In this document: positions 35,984-44,065 of the stretch, in pieces
How the letters are laid out: the number at the start of each line of letters is the position of its first letter
Position numbering within the stretch: position 1 is the first letter of the stretch
Assembly (NCBI GenBank): GCA_022800215.1
Contig: JAAWPV010000081.1
Location: forward strand, 1 to 56,242
Direction of reading: 5' to 3'
Length of the DNA stretch: 56,242 nt
From: Oscillospiraceae bacterium
GTDB lineage: Bacteria; Bacillota; Clostridia; Oscillospirales; Oscillospiraceae
The notes under the pieces: generated by a model
Told to the model about the DNA's origin: nothing
The model's input: only the letters and a program-made list of their open reading frames with translations
The model's database searches: none
Position numbers and translations under genes: made by a program

Positions 35984-36574
35984 TCAGACCCCCGCCCGCT
36001 GCCTGGCCGCATCCAGCGCCTGCACCATCACATCCGCCTTGGAGATGCCTTCCAAAACACGAGGGTCCTCCATCTTCCAGCGTTGGTTAGATGTAAAGGT
36101 ATTTACCCTTACCTTGATCCCATCTATCTGAAAAAGAAAGCTCACCCGGCTCGTTCCCCGAAGGAAGCCCACACCGCCGGCACCATCCTCAGTCCAGGCA
36201 TGGTCAATACAACTGGCGGACCGCACATAGAGTTTAGAGGGATTCCAGAAAAAGAGAAGTGCCACCTGGCCCTTGGAGAGGTCCACCACCACCGTCTGCA
36301 TATTGCCGTAGAAGGTATGGTTTTTGGTGAAGTCCAGACCATCCAAATCCTTCATCATCTTCTTTTTCTTCTGCTTCCAAATAGTGCTAGGACCCACAAA
36401 CCACCAAAGCACAGACAGGATGGTAGGCCCCACGAAACACACCACCGCTCCGGTTCCACCGTCACGGAAGAACTGATACCCGATCCATCCCCCTACCACG
36501 ATCAGCACAATGGGGAAAAAAACAGCTGTAATAAAATAAGGGACACTCATTTTTTTGATTCGTTCCGATTGCAT
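35984..36574 (-). CDS. Membrane protein, unknown function
   Basis: About 196 aa from ATG 36574 (ribosome site AAAGGAG). Two N-terminal spans (about residues 12-33 and 40-63), a basic loop (KQKKKKMMKDL) and a soluble C-terminal domain rich in beta strands (TVVVDLSKGQVALLFFWNPS, VSFLFQIDGIKVRVN), reminiscent of PH-like folds. Coupled to the zinc-ribbon gene. No family assigned. Confidence 0.7.
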   Translation of the reverse strand: MQSERIKKMSVPYFITAVFFPIVLIVVGGWIGYQFFRDGGTGAVVCFVGPTILSVLWWFVGPSTIWKQKKKKMMKDLDGLDFTKNHTFYGNMQTVVVDLSKGQVALLFFWNPSKLYVRSASCIDHAWTEDGAGGVGFLRGTSRVSFLFQIDGIKVRVNTFTSNQRWKMEDPRVLEGISKADVMVQALDAARQRAGV

Positions 36575-36616
36575 ACCTCTCTGCTCCTTTATATAACAAA
36601 ATATCGGCAACCGACC

Positions 36617-37285
36617 TTAATCCCATTCGTTCTTCTGCTCCTTCATCTTCTTCGGAATGAAAAAGAAGGGAAACAGTCCCAATTTCGCCCCCAGAGAATG
36701 AAACAGTGGGAAGCAAACAAGAACCGTGATGACCTGAACGATATCCGCATAATGGTCAGTGTAGGTCTCCTGACTGACCTTGCCGCCCTCCCCGCGCATA
36801 TCGATATAGAAATCGGTACGGCTCAGCTCTCCCCCATACTGGATCTGGTTCATAAAATACTCGTCCTTGGTCAGGTCCTCATAAACTACCGTTCCCACGG
36901 GAAGGGTATGGTCACTGGTATAGTAGTCGCCATCGTACTGGACATTTTCCATATTGATTACGGCAGCCACCACCTCACCGGAGGCCAGGGTGACGGCATA
37001 GGTATAGGCCCCATTGTGATAGCCCGCCCCCCGGTTGCAATACTCAATGCCATGAGACACGATGGTAAACTTCTCCTGCCCCAATAGTTCGTCCACACTT
37101 CGGATTCGGGGAATATCACTTCCCGCCCGGCCTCCGATATCACCATCGGCCACGGTATGTTCCTCCACATAACTTTCATAAAAATGCGGAGTGATCAAAT
37201 TGGTTATCTGCGCCGTGCCGAGACTTACTCCAAAGGCCAGCAGCAGGCAAAGCCAGATATCGAACCGCAAGTATCTTCTGCGCAT
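36617..37285 (-). CDS. Membrane protein with extracytoplasmic domain, unknown function
   Basis: 222 aa. N-terminal span (LRFDIWLCLLLAFGVSLG), an external domain of about 150 residues (GAGYHNGAYTYAVTLASGEV, SDHTLPVGTVVYEDLT) and a C-terminal span (DIVQVITVLVCFPLFHSLGA) with a basic tail. Same direction as the two genes after it, 42 bp away. Probably one small operon of surface or envelope proteins. Not recognised. Confidence 0.7.
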   Translation of the reverse strand: MRRRYLRFDIWLCLLLAFGVSLGTAQITNLITPHFYESYVEEHTVADGDIGGRAGSDIPRIRSVDELLGQEKFTIVSHGIEYCNRGAGYHNGAYTYAVTLASGEVVAAVINMENVQYDGDYYTSDHTLPVGTVVYEDLTKDEYFMNQIQYGGELSRTDFYIDMRGEGGKVSQETYTDHYADIVQVITVLVCFPLFHSLGAKLGLFPFFFIPKKMKEQKNEWD

Positions 37286-37489
37286 AGGACCGCCTCTTTC
37301 CGTTCATTTTGAACCTGGAAATATTTTATCTCAAATCCGCTTTCCTTGCAATGCAATTATCTCAAATCGTGATTTTGTCCAAAGGTTTATCATATCCGTG
37401 CCCTTTTTTCGGCAACCGCCTCTCTCCTGCATAAGTTTTTTCAGTTTTGCCCATACTGAGCCATAAGAACGCCCGGAGGAGGTCACACT

Positions 37490-38170
37490 ATGGTCATTGC
37501 CTTTGTCAGAACCATCATTCTATATCTGCTGATCATTGCCGGGATACGGCTTATGGGCAAGCGGCAGGTTGGCGAACTGGAACCCTCCGAGCTGGTGCTG
37601 GCCCTTATCATCGCAGACCTGGCCGCCGTTCCCATGCAAGACTTCGGTATTCCCCTGCTCACCGGCGTCATTCCCATTATGACGCTTCTTTGCATTACCA
37701 TGATCATCTCCGTACTGTCCATGAAAAGCGTCAAATTTCGAGCCATCATCTGCGGTCGGCCTTCAATCATTATTGCAAACGGAAAGCTGCAACAACGCGA
37801 AATGATAAAAAACCGCTTCACAGTGGATGAATTGATGGAAGAGCTTCGCATGAAAGGAATTACCGACATTTCTACCGTAAAATATGCTATCTTGGAGACA
37901 AATGGGCAAATTTCACTCCTTCCCTTTTCCAATCAGAATCCCCCAACCGCCAAAGATTTAAATGTTTCAACTGAGGAAACCGGGCTTCCCGTCGTCATTA
38001 TCAATGATGGCCGTGTATTGGAGCACAATCTTCATACCCGGGGATATGATGAAAACTGGTTGGAAAAGCAGTTAAAAGCTCATGGCGTAAAGCATCCTCA
38101 GGATGTATATCTGCTAACATCCGACGAGTTGGGCCGGACCTATTTTGCCCCCAAGGAGGAGGAAAAATGA
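37490..38170 (+). CDS. YetF/DUF421-family membrane protein
   Basis: 226 aa. Three N-terminal spans with the family stretch RLMGKRQVGELEPSELVLAL, then the DUF421 cytoplasmic domain (RFTVDELMEELRMKGITDIS, VKYAILETNGQISLLP). Family members occur in spore formers; function unknown, perhaps in spore or cell membranes. Ribosome site GGAGGTCACACT. Overlaps the next gene by four bases. Confidence 0.88.
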   Translation: MVIAFVRTIILYLLIIAGIRLMGKRQVGELEPSELVLALIIADLAAVPMQDFGIPLLTGVIPIMTLLCITMIISVLSMKSVKFRAIICGRPSIIIANGKLQQREMIKNRFTVDELMEELRMKGITDISTVKYAILETNGQISLLPFSNQNPPTAKDLNVSTEETGLPVVIINDGRVLEHNLHTRGYDENWLEKQLKAHGVKHPQDVYLLTSDELGRTYFAPKEEEK

Positions 38171-38547
38171 AACGGATCTGGGTCGCTGCCGCCATCCTGG
38201 TGCTGCTTTTTACCGGAACAATGATCCACAGCTTCTATATCTCATCGGTCACAGAGCAGATCACCACGATCCTCCATGAAGCCGAAATAAAGGCGGAAAA
38301 CGGAGAGTGGGAAAGTGCTATGCGTTTGACCGAAACCGCACAGGAAAAATGGAGTGTCAGGGATGCCTACCTTCATATCATGCTCCGTCATAATGAGACA
38401 GACAATGTCTATACCGGCTTCCGAGAAGTGGCCGAGTTCATTCAATGCCAAGAGGGCGGTGAATACTCCGCCGCCAACGCCCGTCTGATCGCTGAGCTGG
38501 AGCTGCTGGCTGAAGCAGAACAACTGACTCTCAAGAATATTCTGTAA
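38167..38547 (+). CDS. DUF4363-family protein
   Basis: 126 aa. N-terminal signal anchor (IWVAAAILVLLFTGTMI), then an all-helical domain (WESAMRLTETAQEKWSVRDA, ANARLIAELELLAEAEQLTL). This gene regularly follows YetF/DUF421 genes in Clostridia, which supports a shared function. Translated together with yetF (ATGA). Confidence 0.83.
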   Translation: MKRIWVAAAILVLLFTGTMIHSFYISSVTEQITTILHEAEIKAENGEWESAMRLTETAQEKWSVRDAYLHIMLRHNETDNVYTGFREVAEFIQCQEGGEYSAANARLIAELELLAEAEQLTLKNIL

Positions 38548-38577
38548 TGCCATTTCACTTTACTGATATTGTAACGT

Positions 38578-38616
38578 AAAGCACAGAGGCCATCAATGAC
38601 CCCTGTGCTTTTCCTT
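38578..38616 (+). terminator. Terminator after the YetF-DUF4363 pair
   Basis: AAAGCACAG-N-GG and CC-N-CTGTGCTTT around a 10-nt loop, then TTCCTTTTTC. On the minus strand it overlaps the end of the yjdF coding region. Confidence 0.78.
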
Positions 38617-39012
38617 TTTCTTCTCTTGGCGAAGCTGGAACCTTCTTTCCTCCTCTGCCTGTCGTACCTGACGCGTCTTGCTTTGCCTGGCCGCTTTCCC
38701 TTCCGCACGCTGAAGTTTCAGCGCTTCCTGCGCCTTAGTGCCCATTGGCGGTCCGGAAAGTTGCCGAGCGATCTCTCTGCGGGCTCTTTTGGGATTTTTC
38801 CGTACCTGTATCACAGTCTCACCAGAAATCACCGGGGAAAAATTCAGCTCTCTCCAGCTGCGCAAAAGAAAGTCATAGACCTGATAGTCCTTGGGTTCGG
38901 CACCAAAGGTGATCTTGCTCACCTGATAGCCGTCCTCCCCTGTTCGTTCGTAGAGCCCCACCCAGAAAGGGTCTTCAAAACAGACTGTAATGGTACAACA
39001 TTCCAATGCCAT
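38593..39012 (-). CDS. yjdF: YjdF-family protein (DUF2992)
   Basis: 139 aa. The N-terminal domain has TVCFEDPFWVGLYER, KITFGAEPKDYQVYDFLL and LNFSPV. A middle NPKRARREIARQL and GTKAQEALKLQRAEGKAA follow, with a Lys/Arg/Glu-rich coiled end (RQEKKKEKHRGH). Length and all blocks fit YjdF, a presumed RNA-binding protein often placed behind the yjdF RNA motif, which senses azaaromatic compounds. Its last bases overlap the convergent terminator. Confidence 0.9.
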   Translation of the reverse strand: MALECCTITVCFEDPFWVGLYERTGEDGYQVSKITFGAEPKDYQVYDFLLRSWRELNFSPVISGETVIQVRKNPKRARREIARQLSGPPMGTKAQEALKLQRAEGKAARQSKTRQVRQAEEERRFQLRQEKKKEKHRGH

Positions 39013-39015
39013 CGT

Positions 39016-39118
39016 ACTTCCTCCTTTTGTCGATCAAAATCAGAGAAGGGACAACCAAGGAGGCAGGTTACTGACGGCTCATGCCGCCCCCGGACTACCC
39101 GACCGGGGCGTGTTTTTA
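39016..39118 (-). promoter_or_regulatory. Structured leader of yjdF, possible yjdF-motif riboswitch
   Basis: About 100 nt between nrdR and yjdF that fold into a GC hairpin (CGCCCCGG / CCGGGGGCG; 39103-39110 with 39085-39093), a short GGC-ATGA-GCC stem and a pyrimidine-rich tail before AAAGGAGGAAG. Position and size fit the yjdF RNA motif, but I could not confirm its conserved bases. On the plus strand the same hairpin ends in TGTTTTT and could be a terminator instead. Confidence 0.4.
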
Positions 39119-39133
39119 TCTCTGATGGTTCTA

Positions 39134-39589
39134 TTACTTTTCCTGAAGCAATTTATTCAGTTCCGTCATGAAGGTGCTGATGTCCTTAAATTGACGGTAG
39201 ACCGAGGCGAAACGGACATAAGAGACTTCGTCCACATCTTTCAGCTTGTCCATCACAAGTTCACCGATTCGATTGGAGGAGATCTCCCGGTTCATTTCAT
39301 TTTGAAGGGTCTGCTCAATCTCGTCCGCGATCTTGCTCAGTGTCTCAATGGACACAGTCCGCTTCTCACAGGCCCGCAACATACTGTTGAGCAGCTTATT
39401 CCGGTCAAAACTCTGACGGCTGCCATCCTTTTTAATGACAATGATGGGAAGTGTCTCCATCACCTCGAAGGTAGTAAAGCGCTTATGGCAGGACAAACAT
39501 TCCCTGCGGCGGCGAATGCTGGCTCCGTCCTCAGTTGGCCGGGAGTCCACCACCTTGCTATCCAGGTATCCGCAAAAAGGACATTTCAT
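39134..39589 (-). CDS. nrdR: Ribonucleotide reductase regulator NrdR
   Basis: 151 aa. Zinc ribbon [17 protein letters not shown]...[16 protein letters not shown], then an ATP-cone ([20 protein letters not shown]). Represses nrd genes by sensing ATP/dATP. Normal length. Confidence 0.96.
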   Translation of the reverse strand: MKCPFCGYLDSKVVDSRPTEDGASIRRRRECLSCHKRFTTFEVMETLPIIVIKKDGSRQSFDRNKLLNSMLRACEKRTVSIETLSKIADEIEQTLQNEMNREISSNRIGELVMDKLKDVDEVSYVRFASVYRQFKDISTFMTELNKLLQEK

Positions 39590-39663
39590 ATATCAGCACA
39601 CTCCTATGTAAATTTGAAGCTCATAGTTGTAGTTTAACACATCCATGACCCTTTTTCCAGTTT

Positions 39664-40506
39664 TTATTGCAAATTCTGATGCCGTTTTGCGGCAAGGAGA
39701 GTGTTCTCCATCAGGACCGCTCGAGTCATGGGACCCACTCCCCCCGGAACCGGCGTGATGTACGAGGCCTTCTCTGCCACAGCCTCATAATCCACATCCC
39801 CGCACAGCTTACCGTTTTCATCACGATTCATAGCCACATCAATGACCACGGCCCCCTCCTTCACCATATCTGCCGTAATAAGACCGCGCCGGCCTACGGC
39901 AGCTACCAAAATATCGGCCTGACGGCAGTGCTCCGCCAGCTCCGGTGTCTTGGAATGGCAGATGGTGACAGTGGCATTCCAGGCCAGCAGCAAAAGGGCT
40001 ATGGGTTTTCCCACAATATTGGAGCGGCCTACCACGACAGCCCGCTTTCCTGCCGGATCAATGCCGTATTCCTCCAGCAATTCCATAATCCCCGTCGGGG
40101 TACAGGGCAAAAAGCTCTTTTCTCCGATCATCAGATTTCCTACGTTTATCGGATGAAAACAGTCCACGTCCTTGGCCGGCGAGATGGCTTCAATGATTGT
40201 CCGCTCATGGATATGCTTCGGAAGAGGCAACTGGACTAAAATACCGTCGATATCTTCCCTGCCGTTCAACGTCCCCACCAGCTCCAAAAGCTCCTGCTGA
40301 GATACGTTTTCCTGCAAGGTGTACTCCTCGCTGTAAAAGCCACATTCCTCGCAGTCCTTGCGTTTTCCATTCACATAGACCCGGGAAGCCGGGTCGTTGC
40401 CTACCAGGATCACAGCCAGGCCTGGCTTTCTGGGCAGCTTTTTCGCTTCCTGCCGAACCCGCTCCTTGACTTTTGCTGCCATGGTTTTTCCATCAATCCT
40501 CGTCAT
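39664..40506 (-). CDS. folD: Bifunctional methylenetetrahydrofolate dehydrogenase / cyclohydrolase FolD
   Basis: 280 aa. One-carbon metabolism enzyme using NADP. Active-site YVNGKRKDCEECG with Tyr and Lys, GILVQLPLPKHI, the Rossmann block VVGRSNIVGKPIALLLL, and TPVGGVGPMTRA-like PVPGGVGPMTRAVL at the end. Its first 14 bases overlap the lgt 3' end. Confidence 0.96.
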   Translation of the reverse strand: MTRIDGKTMAAKVKERVRQEAKKLPRKPGLAVILVGNDPASRVYVNGKRKDCEECGFYSEEYTLQENVSQQELLELVGTLNGREDIDGILVQLPLPKHIHERTIIEAISPAKDVDCFHPINVGNLMIGEKSFLPCTPTGIMELLEEYGIDPAGKRAVVVGRSNIVGKPIALLLLAWNATVTICHSKTPELAEHCRQADILVAAVGRRGLITADMVKEGAVVIDVAMNRDENGKLCGDVDYEAVAEKASYITPVPGGVGPMTRAVLMENTLLAAKRHQNLQ

Positions 40507-41413
40507 CGCCAGCCCCTCCCGCTTCTTCCTGCTCTGCCGTCCTTGCCTTTGCCTTCTTTCTGGCTGCCATCTGATACCCCCAAAGCTCTTCCGAAGAGTG
40601 GGGTCTTGTGAGCTGCACGAAAAGAATGACTACTGCCGCTGCGCAGGACACAATGGCCAGTATTTGGGATACCCGCAGTCCCGTGGAGAAGAAATAAAGG
40701 CTGTCGGTGCGGAGCCCCTCAATCCATGCCCGCCCCAAACCATACCAGGCAACATAGCCCAAAAAGATCTGACCGTCAAATTTCCTGTGCTTTGCCACGA
40801 CCAGCGCCAGCAGCAAAAGGCCCGCCAGATTCCACAGCGATTCATAAAGGAAGGTCGGATGAACCTCCATGTATTGATATACTCCGTTTACCGTGTCGTA
40901 TATCCCCATGCGCCAGGGCAAATCCGTGGGCGCACCATAGGCTTCCACATTGACAAAATTTCCCCAGCGCCCTATCAACTGACCGATCAGTAGGCCGAAG
41001 GAACCTAAATCCGCCAAAGCAAGGAACCGGATCTTTTTTGCCTTGCAAAAAATCAGTGCCACCAGAATGGCAGTGATGATGGCGCCGTAAATGGCAAGGC
41101 CGCCATCCCAAATACGAACCATTTGACTGAAATTCAAACCGCCATCAGAATTTCGATAGAGATCCAAATAAAAAATGATGTAGTAGAGCCGCGCCCCAAT
41201 GATACACAGGGGCACGGCATAGATGAGCAGATCCATGATATCATCCTGCTCAATACCGTAAATATCCGCCTTTTTGCAGCAGAAAATCACCGCCAGAAGA
41301 AATCCCGCAGCAATAATGATACCATACCAGTGGATTGGCCATCCAAAAACGCGGAAAGCAATCTCTTTGACTTCTATTGTAAGCCCAATCCCCGGAAAAG
41401 AAACTGTACTCAT
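40493..41413 (-). CDS. lgt: Prolipoprotein diacylglyceryl transferase
   Basis: About 306 aa from ATG 41413 (GGAGGGAGAAGC upstream). Polytopic membrane enzyme that attaches diacylglycerol to lipobox Cys of lipoproteins, such as the OppA here. Motifs: GWPIHWYGIIIAAGF, the Lgt signature IGRWGNFVNVEAYG, HPTFLYESLWNL, and GLGRAWIEGLRTDSLYF. Overlaps the upstream M16 gene (ATGA). The acidic C-terminal tail (EEAGGAGDDED) is longer than usual. Confidence 0.95.
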   Translation of the reverse strand: MSTVSFPGIGLTIEVKEIAFRVFGWPIHWYGIIIAAGFLLAVIFCCKKADIYGIEQDDIMDLLIYAVPLCIIGARLYYIIFYLDLYRNSDGGLNFSQMVRIWDGGLAIYGAIITAILVALIFCKAKKIRFLALADLGSFGLLIGQLIGRWGNFVNVEAYGAPTDLPWRMGIYDTVNGVYQYMEVHPTFLYESLWNLAGLLLLALVVAKHRKFDGQIFLGYVAWYGLGRAWIEGLRTDSLYFFSTGLRVSQILAIVSCAAAVVILFVQLTRPHSSEELWGYQMAARKKAKARTAEQEEAGGAGDDED

Positions 41414-42696
41414 GCTTCTCCCTCCTTCGGACGGATCACCGCAAGGGTACATTTCTCCTGGGTGATCACAGCGCAGATACACGCTTCCACATCTGCCTTT
41501 GTAATGTGGTCAAAAAGCTCCGGAAACGCCAGATATTCATAGCCATTAAAATACCCCATGGCCTGATTGACGCAGATCGTCTCAAAGGAATTAAGCCTCT
41601 GCACCAGATTGCCGTAAGCTGCTTTCTTCAAGCGCCGGAACAATCCCTCATCAAGCCCCTCTCGACCGATCCGCTCGCCCTCTGCCAAAACGGCGGCACG
41701 AACCGCCTCCGGATCCTTGCTCTCTCCCCCGGCACACAGGAAGGCCACACCAGGGTATGCCTCGCAACCATAGCTGAAGCTTTCGTTCAGAAAGCCGTCG
41801 CGATAGAGTGCTGCATATAGGGGGCTGGATGTCCCCAACAAGGCTTCACAGGCAAGGTCTCCCACAAGTTCTGTACGGAGCCAGTTCTCCCCCTTCTGGG
41901 GCGGCTCAGCCTTGAAGCCCAACTGAAAAATAGGCGTAGAAACCGCCATCTCCTTTTCCCAGGTCCCGCTGACAGCCCTCGGCGATTCCTGCTTCCCGTA
42001 ATCCCGCTCCACCGGCAAATTCCCTTGCTGCGGAAGGACCTCCTTCGCAATGGCTACCACACGCTCCGGATCTACATCACCCGCCACGCAGAGAACCATA
42101 TTTCCCGGGTCATAAAACGCCTTATGGCAGAAATTCAGCGTATCAGCGGTAATCTGCGCAATGGATTCCACAGTTCCCGCGATATTCACTTTCACCGGAC
42201 TGTTTTCATAAAGCCCCTCCAGCATTCCATAAAAAACCTGGGTTTCGGGCTCATCGTCCCCCATCCGGATCTCTTGGCCAATGATCCCCTGCTCCTTATC
42301 TACACTCTCCTGGGTGTAATAAGGAACAGATACAAAAGAAAGCAGGATCTTCAGGTTCTCCTCAAACTTTTCTGTACTTTCAAAGTAATAACCCGTAACG
42401 GACAGCGACGTGAATGCATTGGGAGAGGATCCGTTGGCCGCCAGATCCTGCAGTGCATTCCCATCCTTCGTATCAAAGGTCTTATGCTCCAAATAGTGGG
42501 CCACACCGGCAGGCGTATCCAGCCACTGCCCATCCAGCTTAAAACGCATGTCCATACTTCCGTAGTTGGTGGCAAAAAAAGCATAGCTTTTCTGAAAGCC
42601 CGGCTTCAGCGCCACATAGATCCGCAGCCCGTTATCAAGCTGCGCCTGAATGACCCGCTCCCCTACTCGCGCATACTGCTTTTCCTCCATGGTCAT
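41410..42696 (-). CDS. M16-family zinc peptidase, catalytic partner (YmfH-like)
   Basis: About 428 aa. It carries the inverted zinc motif HYLEH in AGVAHYLEHKTFDT and the third ligand Glu in GIIGQEIRMGDDEPE. The start at 42696 follows CGGAGGG. Works as the active half of a pair with the following M16 protein, as in other Firmicutes YmfF/YmfH pairs. The natural substrate is unknown; in related systems a role in peptide processing is suggested. Confidence 0.9.
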   Translation of the reverse strand: MTMEEKQYARVGERVIQAQLDNGLRIYVALKPGFQKSYAFFATNYGSMDMRFKLDGQWLDTPAGVAHYLEHKTFDTKDGNALQDLAANGSSPNAFTSLSVTGYYFESTEKFEENLKILLSFVSVPYYTQESVDKEQGIIGQEIRMGDDEPETQVFYGMLEGLYENSPVKVNIAGTVESIAQITADTLNFCHKAFYDPGNMVLCVAGDVDPERVVAIAKEVLPQQGNLPVERDYGKQESPRAVSGTWEKEMAVSTPIFQLGFKAEPPQKGENWLRTELVGDLACEALLGTSSPLYAALYRDGFLNESFSYGCEAYPGVAFLCAGGESKDPEAVRAAVLAEGERIGREGLDEGLFRRLKKAAYGNLVQRLNSFETICVNQAMGYFNGYEYLAFPELFDHITKADVEACICAVITQEKCTLAVIRPKEGEA

Positions 42697-43973
42697 CCCT
42701 CCGTTCCTTTCAGAAAATAGACCGTATCCAGGCGCAGCCCCTTTGCGGCTCTCACCACCTGCTCCACTGTCACCTGTTCCACAGCTTGGGCCAATTCCTC
42801 GGGAGTCTGCTCCAATCCGGCCACAGCCTGTCCCAACCACCAGTCTTCCTGGCGGCCCTGGCTGTCCAGCGCCGTCAGGAGAGAACTGACCGTATACCGC
42901 CTGGCACCCTCTATTTCCCAAGGCTCAAACTCACCCCGGCGGCAGGCATCCAACTGTGCCATGATCTCATCCTCTGCCTTCTGCACATTGGCAAATTCTA
43001 CGCCTGAAGAGACCACCATAATCCCCTTATACCGCAGCAAGGAGGAACTTGCATAATAGCACAGAGAAAGTTTTTCCCGCACATTCAGAAACAGCTTGGA
43101 TGTGGTCGTCCCTCCAAACAGTGCGTTGCAAAGCACAAGGGCAGGATAGTCAGGGCTTGCGGCAGCGATCCCGCCGGTTCGGAAACCCATGGTCAGCTTT
43201 CCCTGAGCTACGTTCATTGGCTCCTCCACCTTGCGGGAACTTGGGACAGTTGAAACGATCCTCGTCTTTGCCACCTGATAGCCCCCCTCCCTGGGGAGGC
43301 CGGCCAGCGCCTTCAGGAAGGCATTACTCACTTTCTCTGCCTGGGCAGAACCACAGTAATAGATCTCCAGCCGGGAATGGGCCAACAGATCCTGATATCT
43401 CTGCCACGCCGATTGAGGCGTAATGGCCTCCACATCGGCTTCCCGCCCCAGGTAGCCGATTCCGTAGGCCTCCTCCCGGCACATTTCTTCCACCACGCGG
43501 GTAGAGGCATAATGACGCTTATCATTGATCTCCGCCCGTATGCGGTCGACCAGATTTGCCTTCTCCTGTCGGGTATAATCTGGGCAGAAAGCCCCCTCCC
43601 TGGTGTAGGGCCGCAAGAGCATTTCGCCCATCAGCCCGGCGGCCTGATCCAGGACGCCGCTCCCATCCAGCGTATAAGCGTCATCCAGAAAACTTCCTAC
43701 GAAGCCTACGCACTGGTTTTCCCCTTTTTTTCGCACAGCGGGTTCAATGGAACCACCATACATTTCATCCAAGGCAGCTGCCAGAGACTGCATATCCGGG
43801 TAACACACCGTCCCCTGCCGCAGCAGATACGGAATGAGCGCGTTTACTGATGCAGTCTCCTGCGCCAGGGGTGTCACAAAGCTCATGGACAGCAGAGAAG
43901 ATTTAAACTTTTTCGTGTGAAGTGAAGTCAAAAAAACGCCGGGAAGCAGTTCTTGACGGACAGGAGTGCTCAT
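42693..43973 (-). CDS. M16-family peptidase-like protein, non-catalytic partner (YmfF-like)
   Basis: About 426 aa from ATG 43973 (GGAAGGTGG upstream). M16 fold (RQELLPGVFLTSLHTKKFKS, SMSFVTPLA, then FRTGGIAAASPDYPALVLCN), but where the zinc motif should be it has AALDEMYGG, so no HxxEH. Expected to pair with the catalytic subunit and bind substrate. Its TGA overlaps the partner's ATG. The longer ORF to 44327 reads into the antisense of the glucan synthase and is rejected. Confidence 0.88.
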   Translation of the reverse strand: MSTPVRQELLPGVFLTSLHTKKFKSSLLSMSFVTPLAQETASVNALIPYLLRQGTVCYPDMQSLAAALDEMYGGSIEPAVRKKGENQCVGFVGSFLDDAYTLDGSGVLDQAAGLMGEMLLRPYTREGAFCPDYTRQEKANLVDRIRAEINDKRHYASTRVVEEMCREEAYGIGYLGREADVEAITPQSAWQRYQDLLAHSRLEIYYCGSAQAEKVSNAFLKALAGLPREGGYQVAKTRIVSTVPSSRKVEEPMNVAQGKLTMGFRTGGIAAASPDYPALVLCNALFGGTTTSKLFLNVREKLSLCYYASSSLLRYKGIMVVSSGVEFANVQKAEDEIMAQLDACRRGEFEPWEIEGARRYTVSSLLTALDSQGRQEDWWLGQAVAGLEQTPEELAQAVEQVTVEQVVRAAKGLRLDTVYFLKGTEG

Positions 43974-44065
43974 GGAGCCACCTTCCTTTCTTGGGTATCT
44001 GAACGTGCCAAAAATTATTATACAACATTTTTTTGTTTTTGACAGCATTGTTTTATAAAAAAGTC

